From contig JABLXX010000001.1 in assembly GCA_013177825.1 (NCBI GenBank), positions 1,061,238-1,125,237 of the forward strand: DNA of 64,000 nt, written 5' to 3'. Within the stretch, counting starts at the first letter, position 1, and each line of letters opens with the position of its first letter. The notes under the pieces were generated by a model. It was not told the DNA's origin. It did no database searches and worked only from the letters and a program-made list of their open reading frames with translations. Origin of the DNA: Syntrophaceae bacterium. Its GTDB lineage: Bacteria; Desulfobacterota; Syntrophia; Syntrophales; PHBD01. Made by a program: the position numbers and the translations under genes. Positions 1-8,786 of this stretch are shown here, piece by piece.

Positions 1-1
1 C

Positions 2-1894
2 TGGCTCCTCGGCTTCGGATTGCTGCCGCTGACGCAGACGGATCTGTTCATCCGGGGGCTTCACCGGGGTGCCCGCGGATTCGTCGCCGAGGCGGGGCCC
101 GCATTCCATATCTTTTCCATCCTGGCGGGATGCACGCTGGCATACTGCCTTTCTCTCCTGGTGCAGGGCCTGGGAAGGTCCGCCGACAACCGGGAGCGGA
201 ACCGGCTTAAATACATCACGGCCGGGGTAGGAATCAGCTCGCTCTTGATTGCCCTGAACATCCTGCCGGTCATCGGGCTGGACATTCATCCCATGGGGGG
301 CTTCAGTTTCGTGCCGGCGGCGATCCTGGCCTACGGCATCCTCCGCTATGACCTGCTGGATGCCGGGGCGGTGATCCGCAGGGGGATCGTCTATTCGATC
401 CTGGTGCTCCTCCTGGCGGCGCTTTGTGCGGCCGGCCTTTCCCTCATTCATGTGCTGTTTGTCCGCAACGGTTTCCACGATGTCGCCGCTACGTCCCTCC
501 TGCTGGCCCTGATGATGGTCTTCCTGTTCCAGCCGATCCGGGAACGGGTTCAGGCCTTCCTGGACCGCCTGTTCTTCCGCGGCGGGTACGATGCCCGCAG
601 GCTTCTTCGGGAGTTGAGCGGCGAACTGGCGAGCCTGAAGCACTCCGACGAGGTCCGGGACCTGCTGTTCGCGTCCATATCGGAGGCCATCCCGGTCGGG
701 CGATTTTTCCTGCTTGTCCGGGACGCCGGGACCGGCCGCTTCCGGGCGTACGGGCGGGGAGAGGATTCCGCCGGACTGGAGGATATGCCGCCGGACCATC
801 CCCTGGCTCTGCTCCTGGAGGAAGCGGGCGAACCGGTCAGCCGCTCCCAACTGGATGAAGAGGCCGGGGTCGTGCCGGGAGGTGAATCCCCGACGGCGTT
901 TCTTGACGCGTACCGGATCGACCTCGCTGTGCCCATGCTGTCCCGGAACCGGCTGATTGGAGCGATCCTGCTGGGGCAGAAACGATCGGGGGCACTGTTC
1001 GTCCATGAAGATCTGGAACTGCTGGACACGATCGCCAACCAGGCGGCCATCGCGATCGAAAACGCCGCCGGGTATGAGGAGATCGAGCGGATGAACCGGG
1101 AGCTGGAGCGGCGGATCGAAGAGCGGACCGCCGAACTCCGCAGGATGCTGGAGGAAAAGGAGCAAACGCAGCAGCAGCTGATCCGATCCGAGAGCCTGGC
1201 CTCCATCGGCCAGCTCGTGGCGGGAACGGCCCATGAGCTGAACAATCCCCTGGCCAGTGCCTCCAGCCTGATTGAATCATCCCTCGATGAACTCCGGGAG
1301 CGGCCGGTCGAGGGGGCATCCGGGGAGGTGCTGGACGATCTCCGGTTTTCCCTGAAGGAGCTTCGCCGTGCCGGCTCAATTGTCCGGAGCCTGCTGGACC
1401 TTTCACGCCAGACCCAGACCTACACGGAACCGGTTGACCTTCACGCCGTGGTGGACGACGCGCTCCGGATCCTGTATAACAGCTACAAGCTCCTGCCGGT
1501 GCACATTGAACGACGGTATGCGGCGGACCTGCCGCGGGTGGAGGGCAACTTCGCCAATCTCGGCCAGGTCTTCGTCAACATCGTCAAAAATGCCCTCGAT
1601 GCTCTGCCGGGGGAAGGGGGGGCGATCACCATCACCACCGCCACCGACGGCGGCCGGGAGGGCAACCGCGTGTCCGTGTCGTTCCGCGACACCGGACAGG
1701 GGATTCCCGACGGCCGGTTGGTGGACATCTTCAAGCCCTTCTTCACCACCAAAGAGGTCGGACGGGGAACGGGTCTCGGGCTCTACATTTCCCATGAGAT
1801 CATCAAGCGGCACGGGGGAGAGATCCTCGTCCGCAGTGAAGGGGGGCAGGGGACGGAGGTGACGGTCCTGCTGCCGGCAAGGAGAATGCCATGA
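2..1894 (+). CDS. membrane sensor histidine kinase with GAF domain (5' partial)
   Basis: Two-component sensor kinase. The reading frame is open to the left edge, so the N-terminus is missing; a TTG at 20 is only an in-window possibility. The visible protein has about five hydrophobic segments in its first ~180 residues, then a GAF-like region (about 210-350), a short coiled coil, a HisKA domain with the phosphoacceptor His in AHELNNP (codon 1232-1234) and an HATPase domain with DTGQGIP, FKPFFTTK and GTGLGLY. It should autophosphorylate and pass phosphate to a receiver. The stop overlaps the start of the next gene by ATGA, so the receiver-cyclase downstream is the obvious partner, translated in a coupled way. 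The input signal is unknown. Confidence 0.9.
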   Translation, partial: WLLGFGLLPLTQTDLFIRGLHRGARGFVAEAGPAFHIFSILAGCTLAYCLSLLVQGLGRSADNRERNRLKYITAGVGISSLLIALNILPVIGLDIHPMGGFSFVPAAILAYGILRYDLLDAGAVIRRGIVYSILVLLLAALCAAGLSLIHVLFVRNGFHDVAATSLLLALMMVFLFQPIRERVQAFLDRLFFRGGYDARRLLRELSGELASLKHSDEVRDLLFASISEAIPVGRFFLLVRDAGTGRFRAYGRGEDSAGLEDMPPDHPLALLLEEAGEPVSRSQLDEEAGVVPGGESPTAFLDAYRIDLAVPMLSRNRLIGAILLGQKRSGALFVHEDLELLDTIANQAAIAIENAAGYEEIERMNRELERRIEERTAELRRMLEEKEQTQQQLIRSESLASIGQLVAGTAHELNNPLASASSLIESSLDELRERPVEGASGEVLDDLRFSLKELRRAGSIVRSLLDLSRQTQTYTEPVDLHAVVDDALRILYNSYKLLPVHIERRYAADLPRVEGNFANLGQVFVNIVKNALDALPGEGGAITITTATDGGREGNRVSVSFRDTGQGIPDGRLVDIFKPFFTTKEVGRGTGLGLYISHEIIKRHGGEILVRSEGGQGTEVTVLLPARRMP

Positions 1895-2913
1895 ACGGAT
1901 TGCTCATTGTTGACGACGAGGAAGGTGTGCGGCGGTCTTTGAAGAAGGTCCTGGAGCGGGATGGATATGATGTATGCATGGCGGAGAGCGGCGGGGAGGC
2001 GATCCAACTGGTCCGGGAACGGGGGGAGGACATAGAGACGGTCATCTCCGACTACAAGATGCCGGGAGTCGACGGGATGGAGACCCTGATCGCCATCGGA
2101 CGGATCAATCCCGAGATCACCCGGATCATGCTGACGGGTTACGCCACGATGGAGAGCGCCATCGAGGCGGTGAACCAGGGGATTGACGGCTTCCTGACGA
2201 AGCCGTTCGAAAATAACGAACTGAGGGCGAAGATCCGGGAATTCAATGTCAAAAAGCGGCTCAAGCAGTTTGTCCCCGAGCAGGTTCTCGGGGAGCTCCA
2301 GAAACGGGGGAAGGGCATCCAGCCCATCAGCCAGACTGTGACGGTCGTGTTCACCGACATCCGGGGATTCACCGAGATCGCCGAGGGGATGACACCGGAG
2401 GAAGTCGCCCGTTTTCTCAACCTGTATTATTTTTCCCCGCTCGATGGGATCATCCTGGAGTACAACGGCACCCTGGACAAGCACATCGGGGACGGAATCA
2501 TGAGCCTCTTCGGCGCCCCGGTGGCCGGTCCCGACGACGCCCTCCGGGCGGTCCGCAGCGCCCTCGGCATGCGGGACGAAATCGCGCGCATCAACGAGCG
2601 GCTCTCGGGTCGTCCGAAAGAACTGGCCATCGGCATCGGCATTGCGACAGGGGAGGTGATGGCGGGCATCTTCGGGTCTCACCGGAAAAAGGAGTACACC
2701 GTCTTCGGCGCCGCCGTGAACCTGGCCGCCCGGCTGATCGGGGCGGCAAAGGGGAACCAGATCCTGGTCTGCGAACGGACCTGGGAGCAGGTCCGGGACG
2801 CCGTGGAGGCCGTCCGCCTGGATCCCTTCCCCATCCGGGGAATCAAGCGGAAGGTGGCGATATATGAGGTGCGGGGAGAAAACTGCTTGACAAACGGACG
2901 GGACGGAGCGTAA
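1891..2913 (+). CDS. response regulator fused to class III adenylate/guanylate cyclase
   Basis: 340 aa. The N-terminal receiver domain (about 1-120) has the acidic pair VDDEE, phosphoacceptor Asp54 in SDYKMPG and the conserved Lys in FLTKPF. A class III nucleotide cyclase catalytic domain follows (about 140-330). It has the metal-binding Asp residues in FTDIRGFT and IGDGIMSLFG, and the transition-state Asn and Arg in AAVNLAARL. The active-site signature looks complete, so the protein should make cAMP (or cGMP) under control of the kinase it overlaps by 4 bp. Choice of ATP over GTP cannot be settled by eye. It is the last gene before a tRNA gene. Confidence 0.92.
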   Translation: MNGLLIVDDEEGVRRSLKKVLERDGYDVCMAESGGEAIQLVRERGEDIETVISDYKMPGVDGMETLIAIGRINPEITRIMLTGYATMESAIEAVNQGIDGFLTKPFENNELRAKIREFNVKKRLKQFVPEQVLGELQKRGKGIQPISQTVTVVFTDIRGFTEIAEGMTPEEVARFLNLYYFSPLDGIILEYNGTLDKHIGDGIMSLFGAPVAGPDDALRAVRSALGMRDEIARINERLSGRPKELAIGIGIATGEVMAGIFGSHRKKEYTVFGAAVNLAARLIGAAKGNQILVCERTWEQVRDAVEAVRLDPFPIRGIKRKVAIYEVRGENCLTNGRDGA

Positions 2914-2942
2914 GAAACGGACTCTTTTTGAGGCGGACATGA

Positions 2943-3064
<122 letters not shown>

Positions 3065-3454
3065 TCCGTGCTACCATCCTGCTACCATGCACCCCTTTTT
3101 CCGTCTTCGATGGAAATAAAAAAAGGCCAACCTTCTGGCTGGCTCCCTCCTCGTCCAAGTCGTGTTGTCCATTTGATCATCGACGTCATACCTGCCAAAT
3201 TATCTTCTCTCACACGGCATTTTCCAGTTGCATCATCGTCGGATGACGACTACATTCGGCACGTTTCAAACCCTACACCCTACTATTCTCCTAACAGTTA
3301 GCATTGTGGCCTTCACAGGAGGATGTATGGGCTAATCCCAAGACCAAGTAGGCTTGTTCAACGGCCCTTCCGAGGGGTTCCAGAAGCAGAAAACTAACTC
3401 TAGATGTGGTAAATCTTTTTGGGGCAGGTCAGTCTTAGCGTTTGGGATATAAAG
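3065..3454. other. non-coding start of the island
   Basis: About 390 bp between the tRNA terminator and the first island gene. Base composition is clearly more AT-rich than the region to the left. Two more copies of the tRNA-end heptamer GCTACCA occur just inside (3070-3090). No convincing gene, integrase fragment or strong promoter is seen. Confidence 0.5.
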
Positions 3455-4057
3455 ATGAATGCTGACCAATATAGAAACGTTGAGCAAATTGTCGATGATT
3501 TATGCGACAACCTTGCATGGTCTCGGGCTTACTTAATGACCCTCAAGGGACTCCATGAAGTCGCCAAGTCATCACCTAAATATCTTGATTCGTATCCCCA
3601 ATTTGTTTCATGTCTTTATCACGGCCTGTTTGATTGCCTGTTCATCAAAATACATAATTTTGTCGACTCGTCAAAAGGTGCTTGCGGATTCCCGCACTTT
3701 TTTAAGGTGCTTCGTAAGTATTACCCTGACGACAACCCACTGATGACTCAAGTCAAGATAGACGTTGATCGCCTCAAGAAGCAGGTAAGCATAGAAAAAA
3801 TAAAAAACTGGAGAAATAAAATTTCGGCACATCTGACACAAACCTACCGCCAGCCAGGCTTTTTTTCATCAAATAGCCTTTATCTCTCTGAGTTAGAGGA
3901 GTTACTTAACCTCATTGAAGAAATGGTCGAGAACTATTCATTCAATATGCTTTCGAGGAGAAATGATACAAGGAATCCCTCGGCCGATATAATTAAAGAA
4001 ATTTCGAAATTGTTTTGGCTAAGTACCGAATCAGGCAGTGCAACGCATCACAAATAG
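3455..4057 (+). CDS. HEPN/AbiU2-like protein of unknown function
   Basis: 200 aa from the ATG at 3455; an upstream TTG at 3419 is less likely. All helical in appearance. It carries WRNKISAH (Arg120, His126), which fits the R-x4-6-H motif of HEPN-fold RNases and abortive-infection proteins, followed by a helix rich in Leu and Glu. This resembles AbiU2-type families, but the match is by motif and size only. It lies about 100 bp upstream of an RloC-like ATPase in AT-rich island DNA, so an RNase toxin or defence role is plausible. Function is not established. Confidence 0.6.
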   Translation: MNADQYRNVEQIVDDLCDNLAWSRAYLMTLKGLHEVAKSSPKYLDSYPQFVSCLYHGLFDCLFIKIHNFVDSSKGACGFPHFFKVLRKYYPDDNPLMTQVKIDVDRLKKQVSIEKIKNWRNKISAHLTQTYRQPGFFSSNSLYLSELEELLNLIEEMVENYSFNMLSRRNDTRNPSADIIKEISKLFWLSTESGSATHHK

Positions 4058-4156
4058 ACCCGGCTCCCAGAGACATCGTTAGTTATACATAAAAATCCTT
4101 GTAACAGTGGTCTCGTCGGTTTGAATTCTATTTGATGCAGGCAAAACGGAGGACGA

Positions 4157-6757
4157 GTGATACTTCAAGAAATACTGAAGTGGTCTAAAGGACTACCAGC
4201 TTGGCAAAGCGACGCATTAGCTCGATTACTTACACAGCAGGTTGTGACACCAGACGATATAGATGACTTGTTCGCGTTGCTCAAAGCAACTCATGGCATT
4301 CCCGATCCGAAAGGGCGTACTCCAAAGCCACTCGCAGCCGATCAGATCCCCGCGCCAGTTGCGGCATCGACGAACGTCGTTCTCTGTGCCATGAAAAACT
4401 TGCGGCACGTAAACGCAATTGCCGAGAACCAATATCTTCCATTTGGCACTTCCGGGTTGACGGTCATTTATGGTGACAACGGTTCAGGAAAATCCGGGTA
4501 TTCGCGCGTTCTGAAGCGCGCTTGCCGTGCGCGCGATCAGGCGGAGGCGATTCACCCAAACGCAAACTTACCCGCTGGGGGAGCCACTACTGCCGAAGCT
4601 GTCTTTGAAATTATCGTCGATGGTGTTGCTAAAGATGCATTTTGGACTGCTGGCAAGGTGGCTCCCCCCGAATTATCACAGCTCTCAATTTTTGATTCAC
4701 GCTGCGCCCGCTCCTACCTCAACAGCGAAGATGATTTCTCCTATGTACCTTACGGGCTCGATGTTTTCGAAGGACTGGCAACAATCTGCCGGCAATTGAA
4801 GAGCCGAGTCGATAAGGAGTACGAACAGTCATCTGTCGATTTGACCGCATTCGCGCCGCTGCAAGGTGACACAATGGTTGGCAAACTGATCTCAACCTTG
4901 TCCGCCAAGACAACAATAGAGCAGGTTGAGACATTGGCTACACTGTCACCAGGAGAACTGACTCAGCATACCGAACTGGACAAGAGCCTGAAAGAAAATA
5001 ATCCGAAAGAGAAAGCCAACCAATTACGCTTACGTGCTCGTCGCATAGCCGCCATTTCAGCGAGTGCAACCAGTAAAGGTGCACTGGTAAATTCAGAAAT
5101 GATTGCTAAACTGCGACATTTGGCTAACAACTACCGCACAGCGCAGGCTACGGCCGAGCTCGCCGCCAAGAAGTTCAAGGAAAGCGAGAAACTGCTTCCA
5201 GGCACTGGCGGTGAGGCATGGCGCGAATTGTTTGATGCTGCCCGTAAGTTTGCGCTCGAATCACACCCAGATAGAACATTCCCCGATCTTGGCGCCGATG
5301 CACCTTGCCCTCTTTGCCAGCAGCCTCTTGCAGAGGGCGCAGCGCGTTTGCTTCGCTTCGAGACATTCATCCAACAGGAAGCGGAAAAAACCTCTCAGGA
5401 GCGCCGCATTGCTCTATTCACCGAAGTCGAGTCATTTGCAGCGAATAATCTGACGTTAAATCTCGATGATGTGACCTACAGCGAAATAGAGGTAATTGAT
5501 AAACTGCTTGCAGCGGACACACGGACTTTCGAGCAGGCGCTGACCGAACGCCAAGACGCTATTAAAGCCGCCGTAATATCAAATCAGTGGGACAGCACAG
5601 AGAAAATCTTGGCCAGCCCAGCAGTACGTCTTCAGGCAGTCGCCGATAAATTGAATACCGAAGCCGAAACCTTGGAAAAGGCATCGGACGAGAAAGCCCG
5701 TACCGTGCTAATGAAGCAATTTGCTGAACTGGATGCGCGAGTTCGGTTGAAACAGGTCAAGGATGCGGTTGTTACCGCCGTGTCCTGTCTCAACCACCAG
5801 GCTAAGCTGGCGCAATGCCTATTAGCGGTCAAGACCACGGCCATTTCCTTGAAAGCATCGGAGTTGGCCGAAAAGGTCATCTCAGTGAAGCTGGCCGAGG
5901 CGCTCAATCGCGAGTTCAAGGCGTTGGGCGTCGGAAAGCTAAGTGTTTCGTTGCAGAGCCGAGTGGAAAAGGGCAAGGCTTTGCACAAACTCAAGCTAAA
6001 TCTGCAGCAGAGTTGTAGTCCCGTTGAAATCCTGAGCGAGGGAGAACAGAGTGCTATTGCTATCGGTTCCTTCCTCGCCGAAGTTGGCCTAAGCGGCAGC
6101 AAGGGCGGTGTCGTATTCGATGATCCGGTATCCTCACTGGATCATCGAATACGTGAGCGTGTGGCCAAGCGATTGGTGAATGAGGCCATTCAGCGTCAGG
6201 TCATCGTTTTCACCCATGATATCTATTTTCTATGTGTCCTTGTAGAGGAAGCGGAAGCTACCGGTGTACCGTTCGCAACGCAGAGCCTGATCCGTCGTGC
6301 CAAAGGTTTCGGCATCGCCGAGCCCGATCTTCCCTTCGAGGGCAAGAACACGAGCAAGCGGATCGGTGCACTAAAGGCCCATCATCAGTCCATCGCCAAG
6401 TTGCATAAAGATGGCGAAGAGCAGGAGCACCGCAGACAGACGGTCGAAGCTTACTTCCATCTGCGTATGGCTTGGGAACGAGCAGTCGAAGAGGTGCTCT
6501 TTCGCAAGGTTGTCCTCCGCTTCCGTAAAGGAATTGAAACACAGCGCTTGGCAGAAGTCGTAGTTGATGACAATGATTATGCTCAAGTGAATGCCGGGAT
6601 GACGAAGTGCTCGAACTACGCACACGACAAGGCGATCATGGGAGGTACAGCGGTGCCTAATCCCGATGAATTACTTGCTGATATCATGGCACTGGAAGCT
6701 TGGCGGAATGAGATCGAGACAAGGAGTAAAGAAACCGGCAAACGGCGTAAAACATGA
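4157..6757 (+). CDS. RloC-like zinc-hook AAA ATPase, candidate anticodon nuclease
   Basis: 866 aa, GTG start with GGAGGA 4-9 nt upstream. The ABC/SMC-type ATPase is split by a long coiled coil. Walker A is GDNGSGKS (Lys112), a zinc-hook CPLC (Cys384, Cys387) sits mid-coil, the signature is LSEGEQ (about 626), Walker B is VVFDDP (Asp655/656), and the H-loop is FTHD (His687). This layout matches the AAA_13/RloC-PrrC group. The C-terminal ~100 residues contain R-x3-E (Arg770, Glu774) and a later His823 in NYAHD. That resembles the Arg-Glu-His triad reported for PrrC/RloC tRNA-cleaving domains, though the spacing to His is longer than in PrrC. If active it would be a DNA-damage- or phage-triggered tRNA nuclease. 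Otherwise it is a generic SMC-like defence ATPase. Confidence 0.75.
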   Translation: MILQEILKWSKGLPAWQSDALARLLTQQVVTPDDIDDLFALLKATHGIPDPKGRTPKPLAADQIPAPVAASTNVVLCAMKNLRHVNAIAENQYLPFGTSGLTVIYGDNGSGKSGYSRVLKRACRARDQAEAIHPNANLPAGGATTAEAVFEIIVDGVAKDAFWTAGKVAPPELSQLSIFDSRCARSYLNSEDDFSYVPYGLDVFEGLATICRQLKSRVDKEYEQSSVDLTAFAPLQGDTMVGKLISTLSAKTTIEQVETLATLSPGELTQHTELDKSLKENNPKEKANQLRLRARRIAAISASATSKGALVNSEMIAKLRHLANNYRTAQATAELAAKKFKESEKLLPGTGGEAWRELFDAARKFALESHPDRTFPDLGADAPCPLCQQPLAEGAARLLRFETFIQQEAEKTSQERRIALFTEVESFAANNLTLNLDDVTYSEIEVIDKLLAADTRTFEQALTERQDAIKAAVISNQWDSTEKILASPAVRLQAVADKLNTEAETLEKASDEKARTVLMKQFAELDARVRLKQVKDAVVTAVSCLNHQAKLAQCLLAVKTTAISLKASELAEKVISVKLAEALNREFKALGVGKLSVSLQSRVEKGKALHKLKLNLQQSCSPVEILSEGEQSAIAIGSFLAEVGLSGSKGGVVFDDPVSSLDHRIRERVAKRLVNEAIQRQVIVFTHDIYFLCVLVEEAEATGVPFATQSLIRRAKGFGIAEPDLPFEGKNTSKRIGALKAHHQSIAKLHKDGEEQEHRRQTVEAYFHLRMAWERAVEEVLFRKVVLRFRKGIETQRLAEVVVDDNDYAQVNAGMTKCSNYAHDKAIMGGTAVPNPDELLADIMALEAWRNEIETRSKETGKRRKT

Positions 6758-6929
6758 AACAACTCGGCCAAGATTCTTCTATGAGAAGCCAACAAAGCGC
6801 TGTACCGGATAGTTGCCCTTTCGGACCACTCCCGGTTGCCTTCCTATTGGGCACCACAAATAAGTAAGATGTCAAAATCACGTTTACTGGGAAGAGATAT
6901 CAACAGACAGGCCGGGCGCAGAATTGGAG

Positions 6930-7571
6930 ATGAACTTGATTCGATGGATTAAAGATCTGCTCAATTGGGTATTAGAGCCTCGTCCATTATGGCTATGTGT
7001 TCTGGTTTTGGGCTTGTCCTTATATCTCGCATTTGTCGGTCAAGTAAGTGAACCGAGGATAAGGCTCATGGGCCTCTTTCTGCAACTTAGCGGCGTTGCT
7101 ACCGTCGTATGGGGACTTCGGGAAACAAGACAGTTGTTTGGGTATCCAACACTGTTTCAACATGCTATCGATTGGGCCAAGCGCTTTCCGAGGTACAAAC
7201 CTTCCCCCATATCTGGAGAAGGAAAAGCCACTCTACCTGCATTCACTTGTGAGGGTAGTGGATACATATGGGAGTCTTTTAGTCGCGAAGTAGCAATAGA
7301 GAAGAGAGTGGCAGCCATCGAAAGAAATCTTAAGTGTGTGGATGAAAGACTAAACAAAGTGCAGGGACGATTGCATTACGAGACAAACAGGATCACTTCT
7401 GAGCTGCACAAAGAACGGTTACGCAGAGAAGAGGAAGACATCAACACAAGGAGACAACTGGAACTTTCTCAGACGGGTGGACTAGGAATTTCCGCCGTAG
7501 GATTTATTTGGCTCTCTATGGGGCTGATACTTAGTACGGCATCGCAAGAAATAGCACAATGGCTTACTTGA
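6930..7571 (+). CDS. island membrane protein with central coiled coil
   Basis: About 213 aa. The start is uncertain: ATG 6930, or TTG 6924 two codons earlier. Two hydrophobic segments lie near the N-terminus (WLCVLVLGLSLYLAFVG and a second around LMGLFLQLSGVATVVWGL). The centre is charged and helical with heptad-like Lys/Glu/Arg (about 125-180), and one more hydrophobic segment lies near the C-terminus (GLGISAVGFIWLSMGLIL). It follows the RloC-like gene by about 170 bp in the same orientation. No family recognised. The anchored coiled coil resembles membrane partners seen in some defence loci, but that is only context. Confidence 0.6.
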   Translation: MNLIRWIKDLLNWVLEPRPLWLCVLVLGLSLYLAFVGQVSEPRIRLMGLFLQLSGVATVVWGLRETRQLFGYPTLFQHAIDWAKRFPRYKPSPISGEGKATLPAFTCEGSGYIWESFSREVAIEKRVAAIERNLKCVDERLNKVQGRLHYETNRITSELHKERLRREEEDINTRRQLELSQTGGLGISAVGFIWLSMGLILSTASQEIAQWLT

Positions 7572-7902
7572 GGAACAACTAATCGATAAGGGAAGGATCC
7601 TGCTCAGCCTTTCTTCGAATCACTCCACACCATTGTAATTCGGATCCCACCTACGGCTCCCCTGACTCAGGTAGTATCCCGAGGAAATGCTTGGAATGAA
7701 AGGGGTGCAAAAAGGTGGTAAATGAGCAATCTTCTGAGCATCCAGATCCAGAGCAAAGTACCTTACAAATTCTCGAACGCTTGGCGTACTTGTTTGTTAT
7801 CGACATAACTAGCTTTTTACCAGATTTGAACTGGTTCAGTTAGTCAAGATCCTTAATTAATATGTTCTCTTGAATTTGGGTTGAAGGAGGGAAGGTAAAA
7901 AT
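7572..7902. other. intergenic island DNA, no gene seen
   Basis: 330 bp of AT-rich sequence without a credible coding frame on either strand. The last ~20 bp hold a strong Shine-Dalgarno (AAGGAGG) for the next gene. Confidence 0.5.
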
Positions 7903-8175
7903 ATGGGAGCAAACAATCAAACAGGCTGCAACAAAGAGCATGTAATCTTCCATTCTGGTGAAGGAGAAACGGTACAAATTGGCTATGTGAATGATAACTG
8001 TCAAAAATGTCACGGAACTCTTTTTGTTGAAGGTAACGACAAGTATGCGAATGTCTACCGTCTGGAATGCCTTCATTGTGGTTATGTTTACGGAGCAAAT
8101 AGCGGTGATGTGTGGGAACGCCGTTGCCCGATATGTCAGAACGGTGCGGCGGGCATTGACTACTGGAAGGCTTGA
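7903..8175 (+). CDS. small zinc-ribbon protein
   Basis: 90 aa, ATG with AAGGAGG 13 nt upstream. Three CxxC pairs (CQKC, CLHC, CPIC) spread over about 50 residues suggest one zinc ribbon plus an extra knuckle. The tail is Gly/Tyr/Trp-rich. No transmembrane segment and no catalytic motif. Family not recognised. The gene stops at the point where the group II intron remnant begins, so the intron or a deletion may have brought the two together; the protein itself looks intact. Confidence 0.6.
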   Translation: MGANNQTGCNKEHVIFHSGEGETVQIGYVNDNCQKCHGTLFVEGNDKYANVYRLECLHCGYVYGANSGDVWERRCPICQNGAAGIDYWKA

Positions 8176-8437
8176 CCTGAGGTTATGTAGAGAAGGCGAA
8201 TCGACGCACCAAACAGCCTTGGAGCGTCAGAACCGGGGCATGCGCGCCTTGCAGCTCAATCACTGGCGCCGGGGCACGACGATGTACCGGGAATTACGGA
8301 AGATGGGCGCTTCGGAAGCGGATGCCCACAAGGTCGCCGCGAACAGCCGGTGCTGGTGGCGCAACAGTGGCCGGGCGCTGAATCGAGTGATGCCGATCGC
8401 CTACTTCGACCAGCTCGGCGTACCCCGGCTCTCATGA
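8173..8437 (+). pseudogene. C-terminal remnant of group II intron reverse transcriptase/maturase
   Basis: About 85 codons in frame 2 encode a tail with ERQNRGMRALQLNHW, GTTMYREL, WWRNS and the ending YFDQLGVPRLS. From memory of the family, this is a characteristic C-terminus of group II intron-encoded proteins. The whole reverse-transcriptase core and the 5' intron part are missing. The frame stays open upstream only because it runs across the zinc-ribbon gene in another phase. The intron's domain V/VI structure follows immediately, so this is the 3' stump of a deleted intron. Confidence 0.75.
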
Positions 8438-8449
8438 CCTCAACGACTC

Positions 8450-8528
8450 GAACCGCCCGGTGCGGACCCGCATGCCGGGTGGTGTGGGAGGGGAACGGTC
8501 AGGAATCCTGACCGCCCCTATCCCGATT
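8450..8528 (+). ncRNA. group II intron domains V and VI (remnant)
   Basis: Directly after the maturase stop. A domain V-like hairpin pairs CCGCCCGG (8453-8460) with CCGGGTGG (8475-8482). A domain VI-like hairpin pairs GGGAGGGG (8486-8493) with CCCCTATCCC (8515-8524) and has an inner stem CGGTCAGG/CCTGACCG. The unpaired A at 8520 sits where the branch-point adenosine is expected. The intron end should be near 8526-8528. With no 5' part it cannot splice. Confidence 0.7.
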
Positions 8529-8786
8529 CAGAGGGGTTTTCCCCAACAAATTTCCAACGGACTGGTTGAAAGTTTTTCCGGGAGGCCTGCCTGCTCATCG
8601 TTGCAGGCCTCGTCATTGAAAAAATGACCGTACACCTGAAGACGGCACCCCGGCCGGGTCTCATCCAGGCTGCCTGTCAGGCAAGAATCCGAAGGCTCCA
8701 TCGATGTTCCCCACCCGATCGCATCCTTTGACAAATCGGGCATTCTTTCTTATGATGCCCGAACATTGCCGACAGGAGAAAAATCA

